Below are positions 17,701-24,952 of a stretch of 64,000 nucleotides of DNA, one piece after another. Position 1 is the first letter of the stretch. The number at the start of each line of letters is the position of its first letter. A program made the position numbers and the translations under genes. This DNA comes from Lysinibacillus fusiformis (GTDB taxonomy: Bacteria > Bacillota > Bacilli > Bacillales_A > Planococcaceae). The notes under the pieces are model-generated. The model ran no database searches and was not told where the DNA came from. It saw nothing but the letters and a program-made list of their open reading frames with translations. The DNA is taken from the NCBI RefSeq assembly GCF_016925635.1, contig NZ_CP070490.1, positions 2,734,001 to 2,798,000 on the forward strand, in the 5' to 3' direction.

Positions 17701-17825
17701 TCGGGTATCGATTCCATTTTCATTCTTGTACCCGAATAAATACCAGAGACAGTGATGATAATTGTTAATAACCACACTGCCAATTTGTTTTTTAATACGA
17801 AATTAACTAAACCTTTCACCTTCAC
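14730..17825 (-). CDS. swrC: RND-family efflux transporter (SwrC/AcrB-like)
   Basis: 1031 residues with the classic RND layout: helix 1 near residues 12-30, a large extracellular domain, a block of six helices, a second large domain and a final helix block. The paired acidic residues of the proton relay are seen in AIGRVIDDSIVVVEN around residue 400, and the ends carry GSGLISKDLAITVIGG. It matches Gram-positive HAE1 pumps such as B. subtilis SwrC (YerP), which exports surfactin and other amphiphiles and helps swarming. No partner adaptor gene is next to it, as is usual in Gram-positives. A divergent TetR gene and an operator in the promoter indicate ligand-induced expression. The GTG at 17825 was used; a GTG two codons later is possible. 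Confidence 0.88.
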   Translation of the reverse strand: MKVKGLVNFVLKNKLAVWLLTIIITVSGIYSGTRMKMESIPDISIPYLIVMGVYPGATPEQVMNDLSIPFEKSIESLEDVKAVYSTSSSNVAQVQVEYDYGIDMDEKKRQLEAALDNIKLPEGAQEPTIMAISMNMMPVVALSVSSSKEDIVDLTATVEDVLLPKIEKIDGVASATITGQHIEQVSFKYDEEKMAALGLTEDTVKQMIQASDMSLSLGLYQFTVGEQAVSVDGKVQSVDELKDLLIPVTPSATNPSPFVRLGDIAKIEVEGKVQSVSRTNGQDAIAIQIVKGQDANTVTVVNAVKDLMKDEEKRLDGLNVEISLDQGAPIEDSVFTMIEKAVFGGAIAVLIILLFLRDFKSTIISIISIPVSVFMALLLLNWMDITLNIMTLGAITVAIGRVIDDSIVVVENIYRRIHLKQEKLTGRALIREATIEMFKPILSSTLVTVAVFAPLIFVGGMVGELFMPFALTMTFALGASLLVAITIVPALSHFLFRKKLYGEKTESQHKEVGKLATWYKGVLEKVLNHKIITSVIAILLLVGSLALTPLIGFSFMGSQEEKVMYLTYTPATGELADETAANVEKVEKELMKRKDVNILQVSITDAKNVDPSAMMMGGGAGGALMYLIFDPDMEDFPKAREEVEDYVFNIGQSGEWKSQNFTSMSMSSNEVSYTLYSDDLDKLRDSVKQVEGALKEVDGLEDIKSDNEDPYVEHVLKVEQKNVLQYGLTTAQIVMALNSNTSQEVLTTVKNDGKDIDVIVQRDAKAAATSLDDVLATEIKTALGTTMTIGELVDVEEGTTLNSLSRSKGEYFATVSGTIIGDDISKATTAADKKIDKLDLQKGVTLGVAGVAADMQETFTKLGIAMLAAIAIVYFILVVTFGEGLAPFAILFSLPFAVIGAFIGLFVTGQTISVSVMMGLLMLIGIVVTNAIVLVDRIIHMEHDGLAMREAILEAGATRLRPILMTAIATIGAMIPMALGTGGSGLISKDLAITVIGGLLSSTLLTLVVVPIVYEMLSKMLKKNRKDTEEN

Positions 17826-17861
17826 ACCTACCCTTTATTGACTATCTAAATTCAATTATTT

Positions 17862-17890
17862 ATACTAATGACTAATCGGTCATTTGTCAA
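17862..17890 (-). promoter_or_regulatory. RND pump promoter with TetR-type operator in the spacer
   Basis: Minus strand: -35 TTGACA (17890-17885), 17-base spacer, -10 TAGTAT (17867-17862). A perfect inverted repeat AATGAC-N6-GTCATT (17867-17884) fills the spacer. Repressor bound there would block RNA polymerase, fitting autoregulation and pump control by the adjacent TetR protein. Confidence 0.7.
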
Positions 17891-17918
17891 CGAAATGCAT
17901 TAGGAGAGAGTTAAAAAT

Positions 17919-18752
17919 ATGTTAAAAAAGCAATTAATTATGGAGAAAGCGTTAGAGCTGTTTTCTGAACAGGGTTTTGAAGCTACGTCAGTACAACAAA
18001 TTACGGAACGCTGTGGTATTTCTAAAGGTGCATTTTATTTATCCTTCAAAACGAAAGATGAGCTTGTTATTTCAATGGTGGATTACTATTTACAGCAGTT
18101 CATCACAGATATTGACCAAGTAGTCAGAGGAGCGTATAACAAAGAAACCGTTTTGGTTGAATTTTATAAAAGCATCTTTCAAGCATTCAAAGATCATTCT
18201 GCATCCGCTCGTGTATTTTTTAACGAAAAGGTCTTTCTAACGAAAAAAGAGTTATTTCATAAAATAACAGCCTATGAAGCAGAAATGTCGAAATCAATTC
18301 TCTATATGCTTGAGCAACTTTATCAGGATAAATTACAAGAAACGAAATATGATGTGATGTATTGTATAAAAGGGTTCATGAAGAGTTATGCTGAGCTTTT
18401 TATTTTTTCAGATATGCCTCTTGATTTAGAGCAATTAGCTAAATCTTTAGCAGAAAAAACAGATATTATCGCACATCATACAACCATTCCTTTTATTACA
18501 GCAGATCTTGTGCCATTTATTGCAAAGCCTTGTGAACAAGATGTATCAAAAGATGCTTTACTACAATTATTGAAGCAAAATATAGATCTTACCGGGGATT
18601 CTATAGAAAAAGAATCCCTTGAGCTGTTAAAGCAAGAAATAGAAAATCCTACTTACAGTAGAGCGATCATTAAAGGGCTAATTGAAAATCTACGTCTAGA
18701 CCCAGCGTATCATTGGATTGCATATGTAACTGCAAAATACTTTAATATTTGA
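17919..18752 (+). CDS. TetR-family transcriptional regulator
   Basis: 277 residues, longer than a typical TetR repressor. The N-terminal HTH is clear: IMEKALELFSEQGFEATSV followed by ITERCGISKGAFYLSFKTK. The remaining 220 residues are a helical ligand-binding region; the last 80 or so are an extension beyond the usual length. It is transcribed away from the RND pump gene, and the shared intergenic region holds an inverted repeat inside the pump promoter. It is therefore the probable local repressor, released by a pump substrate. Confidence 0.87.
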   Translation: MLKKQLIMEKALELFSEQGFEATSVQQITERCGISKGAFYLSFKTKDELVISMVDYYLQQFITDIDQVVRGAYNKETVLVEFYKSIFQAFKDHSASARVFFNEKVFLTKKELFHKITAYEAEMSKSILYMLEQLYQDKLQETKYDVMYCIKGFMKSYAELFIFSDMPLDLEQLAKSLAEKTDIIAHHTTIPFITADLVPFIAKPCEQDVSKDALLQLLKQNIDLTGDSIEKESLELLKQEIENPTYSRAIIKGLIENLRLDPAYHWIAYVTAKYFNI

Positions 18753-18760
18753 ACTGCAGG

Positions 18761-18801
18761 ATAGAATTGTTCACTTTTGGAGGTGAACAATTCTATTTTT
18801 T
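18761..18801. terminator. Bidirectional intrinsic terminator
   Basis: ATAGAATTGTTCAC (18761-18774) pairs perfectly with GTGAACAATTCTAT (18783-18796) and is followed by T6. It ends the TetR gene and overlaps the end of the convergent kinase gene. Confidence 0.88.
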
Positions 18802-19588
18802 AATGTTTTCTATTTATTAATGGTGGCATAGATTGCAAAGCTTCTAACGCACTAGCAAAAGGTTCTTGAATCCATAATAATCGTTCAAGAAAATCTTGGA
18901 CTTCGATTGGTAACTTCAATTCCTGCTGCCAGGCTTTTTCTTTTTTATTGCTTGGCTTGTAGTCTGAGTATAGTAAAAATAACAAAAAATGACCGACAAA
19001 ATAAAGATCACTAATATGATTTTCTGCACGTTTAGGATTTTTGATCGTAGAGATATCGATTTGCTTTTGATAAGTGGTAGCAAGACCAAAGTCAATAATA
19101 TGCAATTGTTGATGTACAAACAGTATATTAGGGATACGTAAATCGCGATGTACAATACCATCATTGTGTAACTGTACAATTTGTTCTAATAGTTGCTTTG
19201 TAATAACAAGTGATTGAGCGATTGTAAACTTGGCACCGTCTTGAAAAATAAGCTGCTCAAATGTATGCCCATTGACATAGTCCATGATAAAAAATGGGCT
19301 ATCTTGAATCGTTCCTGTTGAATGGATGGTCGGAACGTAGGGTAGTGATATTTGTTGGAGTATGTGTATTTCTTGTTGAAATTTATGAATGGTTTTCTGG
19401 TGGTGACGATGTTTGGGACGCAAGCATTTTAAAACGAATAGCTTTTCTGACGAGCGTTCTTCAATTAAATACGTACGACCATATGAGCCATAGCCAAGAA
19501 ATTTTTTAAAAGAGAATGCGGGATGCTCGGCAATGTAAAGTTCCACAGCCTGATCAAAGCTTTTTTCGGATAGTCGTTTCCACCACAT
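18800..19588 (-). CDS. Hanks-type serine/threonine protein kinase (YbdM/PrkD-like)
   Basis: 262 residues forming one kinase domain and nothing else: no transmembrane helix and no PASTA repeats. The Gly loop is GYGSYGRTYLI (about residue 32), the ATP Lys is in FVLKCLRP, the catalytic loop is HRDLRIPN and the metal Asp is in DFGLA, so all key residues are present. HRD followed by Arg instead of Lys is a variant in the catalytic loop (usually HRDLKPxN) and could lower or alter activity. It resembles B. subtilis YbdM (PrkD). Its start codon overlaps by one base the stop of an upstream 59-residue Ser-rich protein (TAATG), so the two are translationally coupled. That small protein is a natural candidate substrate or partner. 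Confidence 0.85.
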   Translation of the reverse strand: MWWKRLSEKSFDQAVELYIAEHPAFSFKKFLGYGSYGRTYLIEERSSEKLFVLKCLRPKHRHHQKTIHKFQQEIHILQQISLPYVPTIHSTGTIQDSPFFIMDYVNGHTFEQLIFQDGAKFTIAQSLVITKQLLEQIVQLHNDGIVHRDLRIPNILFVHQQLHIIDFGLATTYQKQIDISTIKNPKRAENHISDLYFVGHFLLFLLYSDYKPSNKKEKAWQQELKLPIEVQDFLERLLWIQEPFASALEALQSMPPLINRKH

Positions 19589-19767
19589 TAGCTACTAAAG
19601 AAACTCATAGAGCTGAAAAAACTGCGTGAGCTTTTACGAGAGCTACGCTTATAATGCTTGTGACCATAATAATTATGTTTTTTTGAATATCTGCTACGGC
19701 TACTTGATGAAGAATAATGGCGTTTGGATTTACTATTGAATAAGGAATGAAGAATTTTATCTAGCAT
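19588..19767 (-). CDS. Ser/Lys/Arg/His/Tyr-rich 59-residue protein coupled to the kinase
   Basis: A short ORF of 59 codons starting ATG about seven bases after an AAAGGAG site. The protein starts MLDKILHSLF and then becomes a low-complexity basic chain with runs such as YSSSSSRSRYSKKH and KRSSRKSSRSFF; roughly one third of residues are Ser. There is no hydrophobic segment and no known family that I recognise. It recalls the Ser/Lys/Arg-rich tracts of spore coat proteins such as CotB and CotG, which are kinase substrates in Bacillus, but that is analogy only. The stop overlaps the kinase ATG by one base. The strong ribosome site and coupling make it very likely to be translated. Confidence 0.78.
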   Translation of the reverse strand: MLDKILHSLFNSKSKRHYSSSSSRSRYSKKHNYYGHKHYKRSSRKSSRSFFSSMSFFSS

Positions 19768-19831
19768 AAAAACGCTCCTTTTTGATGTTGTTATTACTAT
19801 ATACGCAAAAATAAAAAGGAGGTTTCAAAAA

Positions 19832-19868
19832 TAAAAAAGAAACTATGTAAAATTTACATAGTTTCTTT
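19832..19868 (-). terminator. Intrinsic terminator of rnjA
   Basis: GAAACTATGTAAA and TTTACATAGTTTC form a 13-bp perfect hairpin with a one-base apex as written (a small loop in practice), with T-rich sequence on the minus-strand downstream side. It separates rnjA from the kinase operon. Confidence 0.8.
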
Positions 19869-19876
19869 CTACGAGG

Positions 19877-21544
19877 TTAAACCTCCATAATAATCGGTAA
19901 AATCATTGGTCGACGTTTTGTTTTTTCGAATAGATAAGGTCCCAAAACGTCTGTAATTTCATTTTTCAATTCTGTCCATTGAGGTGTTTTACTTTGGATT
20001 GTTTCATTCAGATGACGGTTCAGCATTTTTTGTGCCTCGTTTATCATCGTGCCTGATTCACGCATATAGACAAATCCACGCGAGATGATGTCAGGACCAG
20101 AAACAATTTTTTGTTTTTCCATATCCACGCTGACAACTACAATCACTAAACCTTCTTCAGAAAGGATGCGGCGATCACGCAACACGATATTACCGATATC
20201 GCCAATACCATTGCCATCAATGTAAACATCTCCTGAAGGAATACGGCCAGCTACATGTGCTTCATTAGCACTTAATGCTAGTACATCACCATTTTCCATA
20301 ACAAATGTATTGTCTAATGCAACATCACAATCTTCTGCTAGATGTGTATGCATTTTTAACATACGGTATTCTCCATGGATAGGCATAAAGAATTTGGGTT
20401 TCATTAAACGAAGCATCAGTTTTTGTTCTTCTTGAGATCCATGACCAGATGTATGGATATTGTTTAATGCGCCATGAATGACTTCTGCACCTGCACGGAA
20501 CAATAAGTTAATGATTTTATTAACACTTACAGTATTACCTGGTACTGGTGAAGAAGAAAAGATAACTGTATCGCCAGGCTGTATTTGAATCTGACGATGC
20601 GTACCATTGGCAATTCGTGATAAGGCGGCCATTGGTTCACCCTGAGAGCCTGTACATAAAATCATGACTTCGTTTGCAGGTAGTCGATTGATACTTTGAG
20701 CATCAATAAATGTATCCTTTGGAGCGGTAATATAACCAAGCTCACGACCAATTGTAATAGCATTGTCCATTGAGCGACCAAAGACAGCAATTTTTCTTCC
20801 ATATTTTATGGCTGCGTCAGTGGCTTGCTGTAAACGGTGAATATTTGACGCAAATGTAGCAAAAATAATACGGCTATCCACTTTGCGGAAAATTTCATCG
20901 ATACTTTTTCCAACTGTGCGTTCTGACATTGTGAAATTAGGCTTCTCAGCGTTTGTACTATCTGATAGAAGGCAAAGCACGCCATCTCGTCCAATTTCAG
21001 CCATCTTTGTTAGGTTGGCTGGTTCGCCCACTGGTGTAAAGTCAAATTTAAAGTCACCTGTGTGAACGATATTACCAGGTGGTGTTTTCACAACAATTCC
21101 ATATGCATCAGGAATACTGTGTGTTGTTCTAAAGAAGCTAACAGATGTTTTTCTAAATTTAATAACATCCTCTTCTTTAATTTCGATTAGTTTTGTTGTA
21201 CGTAGCAAGCCATGTTCTTCTAATTTATTACGTAATAAGCCAAGTGCGAGCTTACCGCCATAGACAGGGATATTTACTTGTCGTAAAAGGTATGGAATAC
21301 CTCCGATATGATCCTCATGCCCATGGGTAATAAACAGTCCTTTAATTTTGTCGACATTACGCACTAAGTACGTGTAATCAGGAATAACATAGTCAATGCC
21401 GAGTAAGTCGTCTTCTGGAAATTTAATACCGGCGTCAATTAAAATGATTTCATCTTGAAATTGAACGCCATAAGTGTTTTTGCCGATTTCGCCCAGTCCG
21501 CCGAGCGCGAAAACAGCTGCTTGGTCATTTTTAACAAACTTCAT
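19877..21544 (-). CDS. rnjA: Ribonuclease J1
   Basis: 555 residues, the expected length. The metallo-beta-lactamase core has HGHEDHIGG near residue 74 for zinc binding, followed by the beta-CASP domain with [10 protein letters not shown] and the [10 protein letters not shown] segment, and a C-terminal domain ending in a dimer-forming region. RNase J1 is a 5'-3' exonuclease and endonuclease that drives mRNA turnover and 16S rRNA maturation in Firmicutes. Its gene follows rpoY with a five-base gap and its GGAGG site lies inside the end of rpoY, so the two are coupled, as in Bacillus. Confidence 0.97.
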   Translation of the reverse strand: MKFVKNDQAAVFALGGLGEIGKNTYGVQFQDEIILIDAGIKFPEDDLLGIDYVIPDYTYLVRNVDKIKGLFITHGHEDHIGGIPYLLRQVNIPVYGGKLALGLLRNKLEEHGLLRTTKLIEIKEEDVIKFRKTSVSFFRTTHSIPDAYGIVVKTPPGNIVHTGDFKFDFTPVGEPANLTKMAEIGRDGVLCLLSDSTNAEKPNFTMSERTVGKSIDEIFRKVDSRIIFATFASNIHRLQQATDAAIKYGRKIAVFGRSMDNAITIGRELGYITAPKDTFIDAQSINRLPANEVMILCTGSQGEPMAALSRIANGTHRQIQIQPGDTVIFSSSPVPGNTVSVNKIINLLFRAGAEVIHGALNNIHTSGHGSQEEQKLMLRLMKPKFFMPIHGEYRMLKMHTHLAEDCDVALDNTFVMENGDVLALSANEAHVAGRIPSGDVYIDGNGIGDIGNIVLRDRRILSEEGLVIVVVSVDMEKQKIVSGPDIISRGFVYMRESGTMINEAQKMLNRHLNETIQSKTPQWTELKNEITDVLGPYLFEKTKRRPMILPIIMEV

Positions 21545-21549
21545 GTTTG

Positions 21550-21759
21550 TTAAATTTCCTCCAAGACGAAGTTCGGGCTTGCTTGTTCGTACTCTAAATA
21601 GTTACCTTCAAGCAGTTGAACGAACTCGATGTTGTAGTTACGGTCTTTTAGCTTTTCACGTACTTCACGTTCTGAAGCAGCTTCAAGGTATAGACTTTTA
21701 GTATTTTCGCGAACTGGAATCTCATTTGCATTTTCTTGATAATAAACTTTGTAAATCAT
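21550..21759 (-). CDS. rpoY: RNA polymerase epsilon subunit
   Basis: A 69-residue protein starting MIYKVYYQ with [20 protein letters not shown] in the middle, matching RpoY (YkzG, DUF1447), the small epsilon subunit that binds core RNA polymerase in Firmicutes. I chose the ATG at 21759, preceded by AAAGGAGAG, rather than the open-frame start 25 codons upstream, because family members have this length and start. It is the promoter-proximal gene of the rpoY-rnjA pair. Confidence 0.95.
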   Translation of the reverse strand: MIYKVYYQENANEIPVRENTKSLYLEAASEREVREKLKDRNYNIEFVQLLEGNYLEYEQASPNFVLEEI

Positions 21760-21997
21760 AGTTTGCTCTCCTTTAATTGCGTACAATTTTCTTGCACCTT
21801 TGACTACTACCACACACGTGCTACAAGAAAACAACGAATTTCTTTTATTGAAGAAATGTACGTTTGTAATACTTGTATCTCAATACTTCAGATGTGCACT
21901 ATGTTATAAAATTGTATAGAAAGTAGTGAGACAGTGGTTGCGTATAGCCAAATAAATGCATTTCCTTTATATTATCACGCAGTTCCTCTAAAATAAA

Positions 21998-22025
21998 GAA
22001 AAGCCCTTCAAATAATGAAGGGCAA
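21998..22025 (-). terminator. Intrinsic terminator of the 23-residue peptide gene
   Basis: GCCCTTCA (22003-22010) and TGAAGGGC (22016-22023) form a compact hairpin followed on the minus strand by a T-rich tail. It begins only a few bases after the small ORF stop. Confidence 0.82.
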
Positions 22026-22028
22026 ATG

Positions 22029-22100
22029 TTAGGCAATTGATTTTTTTCCGAGTACGCCACGAAGTTGCTTCAACAATTTTCGTTTGAGTTTCTTCAGCAT
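22029..22100 (-). CDS. 23-residue cationic amphipathic peptide
   Basis: A mini-gene with an AAGGAG site about nine bases before ATG, 23 codons and a terminator directly behind the stop. The peptide begins MLKKLKRKLLKQLRG. Nine of 23 residues are Lys or Arg, and Leu/Val fall at 2, 5, 9, 10, 13, 16 and 17, giving one hydrophobic face of a helix with all charges on the other. It could associate with membranes or nucleic acids. No family is recognised. Compactness and signals argue that it is a real transcript and probably translated, but a structural RNA is an alternative. Confidence 0.6.
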   Translation of the reverse strand: MLKKLKRKLLKQLRGVLGKKSIA

Positions 22101-22177
22101 GGCACATCACTCCTTAGGATCATTATAATAAAAATTATTGTCTATGTAAAGTCATTTAACTTGAAAGGATAATATTT

Positions 22178-22966
22178 ATGGAAAGGGTTAATAGAATGAA
22201 AAAAATTTTATTTTTTGATGTCGATGGTACTCTCTATAACAGTGAAAAAAAATTACCTATATCTGCAAAAGAGGCGCTTTTGACAGCACGACGTAATGGT
22301 TATGAATTGGCAATTGCTACTGGTCGAGCACCATTTATGATTGAGTCACTACTAGAAGAATTAGAGATCGATACGTATGTTACTTTCAACGGACAGTATG
22401 TTGTCTATAAAGGTGAGGTTGTCTATACAAATGGGATTGCAAAGGAAGAGCTAGCTAATATCATTGCCTTTGGTGAGGCCCGCAATGAACCAGTGGTGTT
22501 TTTAGATGATAAACGTATGATTGCCTCAGTTGGCGAGCATCATATGGTAGCTGAAAGCTTAGACACTCTTAAATATCCATATCCAGAATTAGACTCATCT
22601 TATTATATGCAGAACGATGTATATCAAACACTTATTTTTATGGAAGAAAAAGATGAACCTTTATATAATGAAACATTTCCGAATGTTCAATTTGTACGTT
22701 GGCATCGTTATTCTTGTGATATTTTGCCTAAAGGAGGTTCGAAGGCTGCTGGTATTGAAAAGGTGCTTGAAAAAATGGGCATCACTTTACAAGATGCCTT
22801 TGCTTTTGGAGATGGCATAAATGACATTGAGATGCTGCAGGCTGTAGGGACAAGTGTTGCCATGGGGAATGGGCATGAGCGAGTGAAGGCAGTCGCTCAT
22901 CATATTGCTGACCATGTAGATGAGGATGGTCTCTCAAAAATAATGCGCAAGCTATCGATTATTTAA
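22178..22966 (+). CDS. ykrA: HAD-superfamily Cof-type phosphatase (YkrA-like)
   Basis: A 262-residue HAD hydrolase of the Cof/IIB type. Motif I is FFDVDGTLYNS with the nucleophile Asp; motif II Thr is in AIATGRAP; the motif III Lys is in PKGGSKAAGIEKVL; motif IV is FGDGINDIEML. A C2 cap sits between. Such enzymes dephosphorylate sugar phosphates, nucleotides or cofactors; the substrate is unknown. Its position next to rpoY/rnjA matches B. subtilis ykrA. The first ATG was used; an ATG six codons later, giving MKKILFFD, has its own GAAAGGG site and is equally plausible. Confidence 0.88.
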   Translation: MERVNRMKKILFFDVDGTLYNSEKKLPISAKEALLTARRNGYELAIATGRAPFMIESLLEELEIDTYVTFNGQYVVYKGEVVYTNGIAKEELANIIAFGEARNEPVVFLDDKRMIASVGEHHMVAESLDTLKYPYPELDSSYYMQNDVYQTLIFMEEKDEPLYNETFPNVQFVRWHRYSCDILPKGGSKAAGIEKVLEKMGITLQDAFAFGDGINDIEMLQAVGTSVAMGNGHERVKAVAHHIADHVDEDGLSKIMRKLSII

Positions 22967-22975
22967 AATAAAGAA

Positions 22976-23016
22976 GCAACTAGTTGCCAACTTCGCGACT
23001 AGTTGCTCATTTTTTT
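22976..23016 (+). terminator. Intrinsic terminator of ykrA
   Basis: GCAACTAGT (22976-22984) pairs with ACTAGTTGC (22998-23006), followed after CA by a T run that merges into the start of repeat copy D. Confidence 0.85.
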
Positions 23017-23275
23017 GAAAAACAAAGTAATCATTAGTGTGAAAGGTGAAAAAGACTTTCATTCCAATAAGTCTTAACTTAAAGTTGTTTACTACTCATT
23101 TTAGTATACGTTGTTGTCATTAATCTGTTAAAAATAAATGCATATCCTAAAATTTGAAATAAAGGGCTATTTATTCACTACTGCTCGATATTTCTCCCGT
23201 ATAGTTGATTGGAGTGTCGCTGGCGGAACGGAAATCAACCCTCGCCTTGCCAAATATACTCTATCTGTTCTTAAC
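23015..23275 (+). repeat. Dispersed palindromic repeat element, decayed copy D
   Basis: A degenerate copy of the 0.5 kb element. Recognisable parts in order are TTGAAAAACAAAGTAATCA (element start), a GTTTACTACTC...GTTGTCA section matching the middle, and GTTGATTGGAGTG fused to CGCTGGCGGAACGG and AATCAACCCTCGCCTTGC from the second palindrome, whose centre is deleted. It begins in the T tract of the ykrA terminator. No flanking duplication is visible. This fills the gene-free stretch between ykrA and the DeoR gene. Confidence 0.75.
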
Positions 23276-23286
23276 ATCAGCGCTTT

Positions 23287-24054
23287 TTAATCCTCGACTG
23301 TGTTGACCACTTTTATTGGAACGCCATTATCTGCAAAATGTTGAATCGTTTTTTTAGGTAGTGCGTCATCTGTGATAATGACATCTATGTCATTCACTGG
23401 ACAAACCTGAATCGCTACATCTTTATTAAATTTTGAGGAATCTGTAGCGACATAGACTGTTTGAGAGATGGATATTATTTGCTTTCTGGTAATCGCTTCA
23501 TCCAAGCTAAAATCAGATATACCTTTCTCAATTGAGACGCCACTAGCACAAATAAATGCTTTGTTGATATTAAGGTGTTCAAAGCGAAATAAGAATTCAT
23601 TCGACGTCACTGATTTTTCAGAATGACGAACTTTACCGCCAAGCAGTATAACCTCGATATTAGAGCCAATTAGATCGAATGCCACAGGTAGTGAGTTTGT
23701 TACTACTGTTAGTTTTTCCTTGTCCAATAAAAATGGTGTCATTTGATAGGTAGTTGTTCCACTATCAATGAAAATACATTCCCCATCTTGAACGAGCGAA
23801 GCACATGCTTTGGCAATGGCAATCTTCTCTGCTAACTGCTCGTGAAGTCGTTGATCAATTAATCCCTCAACTGGCTCAATATATTTAACGCCTCCATAAA
23901 ACTTTTCAATTTTTTTGTTTTGCATCAACTGTTGGACATCACGACGGATCGTTTCCATCGAAACGTTAAACTCTTTCGTGAGAGTTACTAATTTTACTAC
24001 CTTATGTTGACGTACAAACTGCAAAATTTGATGTTGCCTTTCTATCATATACAT
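23287..24054 (-). CDS. DeoR-family transcriptional regulator of the phosphonate operon
   Basis: 255 residues. The N-terminal DeoR HTH is typical: RQHQILQFVRQHKVVKLVTL then FNVSMETIRRDVQQL. The C-terminal sensor domain has FIDSGTTTYQM and VVTNSLPVAFDL, the DeoRC phosphosugar-binding motifs, plus the late VYVATDSSKF. DeoR regulators usually respond to a phosphorylated intermediate; here a phosphonate-pathway compound such as phosphonoacetaldehyde may be sensed (inference). It is divergent from the 2-aminoethylphosphonate operon, with two TTTACTCAA repeats between them that could be its operators. Confidence 0.87.
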   Translation of the reverse strand: MYMIERQHQILQFVRQHKVVKLVTLTKEFNVSMETIRRDVQQLMQNKKIEKFYGGVKYIEPVEGLIDQRLHEQLAEKIAIAKACASLVQDGECIFIDSGTTTYQMTPFLLDKEKLTVVTNSLPVAFDLIGSNIEVILLGGKVRHSEKSVTSNEFLFRFEHLNINKAFICASGVSIEKGISDFSLDEAITRKQIISISQTVYVATDSSKFNKDVAIQVCPVNDIDVIITDDALPKKTIQHFADNGVPIKVVNTVED

Positions 24055-24074
24055 TTCATCACCTCTACTAGATA

Positions 24075-24125
24075 TTTACTCAAAGTAATCATAACTTTGT
24101 CAACAGTTGGTCAGAATTTACTCAA
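24075..24125. promoter_or_regulatory. Candidate DeoR operators: two TTTACTCAA direct repeats
   Basis: TTTACTCAA occurs at 24075-24083 and again at 24117-24125, 42 bases apart, about four helical turns, in the short divergent region between the regulator and the transporter operon. Same-face direct repeats are common for DeoR repressors. Confidence 0.5.
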
Positions 24126-24199
24126 CATTTACACAAAAAAGCATTTTCCTTTACAAATGGTCTCTATACTAAAGCTAAGAACTGAGAGAGGTGACCAAA

Positions 24200-24952
24200 T
24201 TGTTAGAGCTTAAAAATATCTCAAAAAGCTATAAAAATAAGAAAGTTTTAGTAGATATCAACGTAACCATCGAATCAGGTGAGATCATTTCGTTACTAGG
24301 GCCAAGTGGTTGCGGTAAAACTACTTTGCTGAATATCATTTTAGGACTCGCGGATCCAACGGCTGGTCAGCTTATCTACAATGGACAAGATATATCAAAG
24401 CAATCGATGCAAGAAAGAGGATTTAATATCGTATTTCAGGATTTTGCGTTATTTCCTCATTTAAACGCATACGACAATATCATTTATGGATTAAAAAATA
24501 AAAACTTGCAAATGTCCAAAGAGGAGATACAAGAATACATTGATTTTTTAGAGCTAGCTCCACATTTGCATAAAAAAATTCATGAATTGTCTGGTGGGCA
24601 AAAACAGCGTGTTTCCATTGCAAGAACACTTGTGATGCAACCTAAAATTCTATTATTAGATGAACCATTAAGTGCACTGGATGGCGTCATTAAGGAATCG
24701 ATAAAGGAGCGCATTAAATCCATCGCCCGTGAATTTGATTTGACGACTATTATTGTGACACATGATCCAGAAGAAGCCCTCACCTTATCAGATAAAGTCA
24801 TGATTATTAATGAAGGTACAGTTGCTCAATTTGGCACACCTCATGAAATCGTAACAGCGCCAAAAAATCAATTTATAGAGGACTTCATATTAAGGCAGCT
24901 TCATATTAAGCGACATAACATCTATCAATTGTTTGGAGAAACATATGCTTAA
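24200..24952 (+). CDS. phnT: 2-aminoethylphosphonate ABC importer, ATP-binding protein (PhnT-like)
   Basis: A 250-residue ABC ATPase with Walker [11 protein letters not shown] loop VFQDFALFPH, signature LSGGQKQR, Walker B ILLLDEPLSALD and switch His in IVTHDPEEA. It is of the FbpC/PotA-like importer class. It energises uptake of the substrate for the downstream PhnW/PhnX pathway. I chose TTG at 24200, eight bases after GAGG in AGAGAGGTGA, over a GTG at 24191 that lies inside that site. Its end overlaps the permease start. Confidence 0.88.
   Translation: MLELKNISKSYKNKKVLVDINVTIESGEIISLLGPSGCGKTTLLNIILGLADPTAGQLIYNGQDISKQSMQERGFNIVFQDFALFPHLNAYDNIIYGLKNKNLQMSKEEIQEYIDFLELAPHLHKKIHELSGGQKQRVSIARTLVMQPKILLLDEPLSALDGVIKESIKERIKSIAREFDLTTIIVTHDPEEALTLSDKVMIINEGTVAQFGTPHEIVTAPKNQFIEDFILRQLHIKRHNIYQLFGETYA

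Noticed and set aside
18916..19179. Hydrophobic open frame within the kinase gene, other frame of the same strand
   Set aside because: No ribosome site, and the kinase motifs in the main frame are complete.
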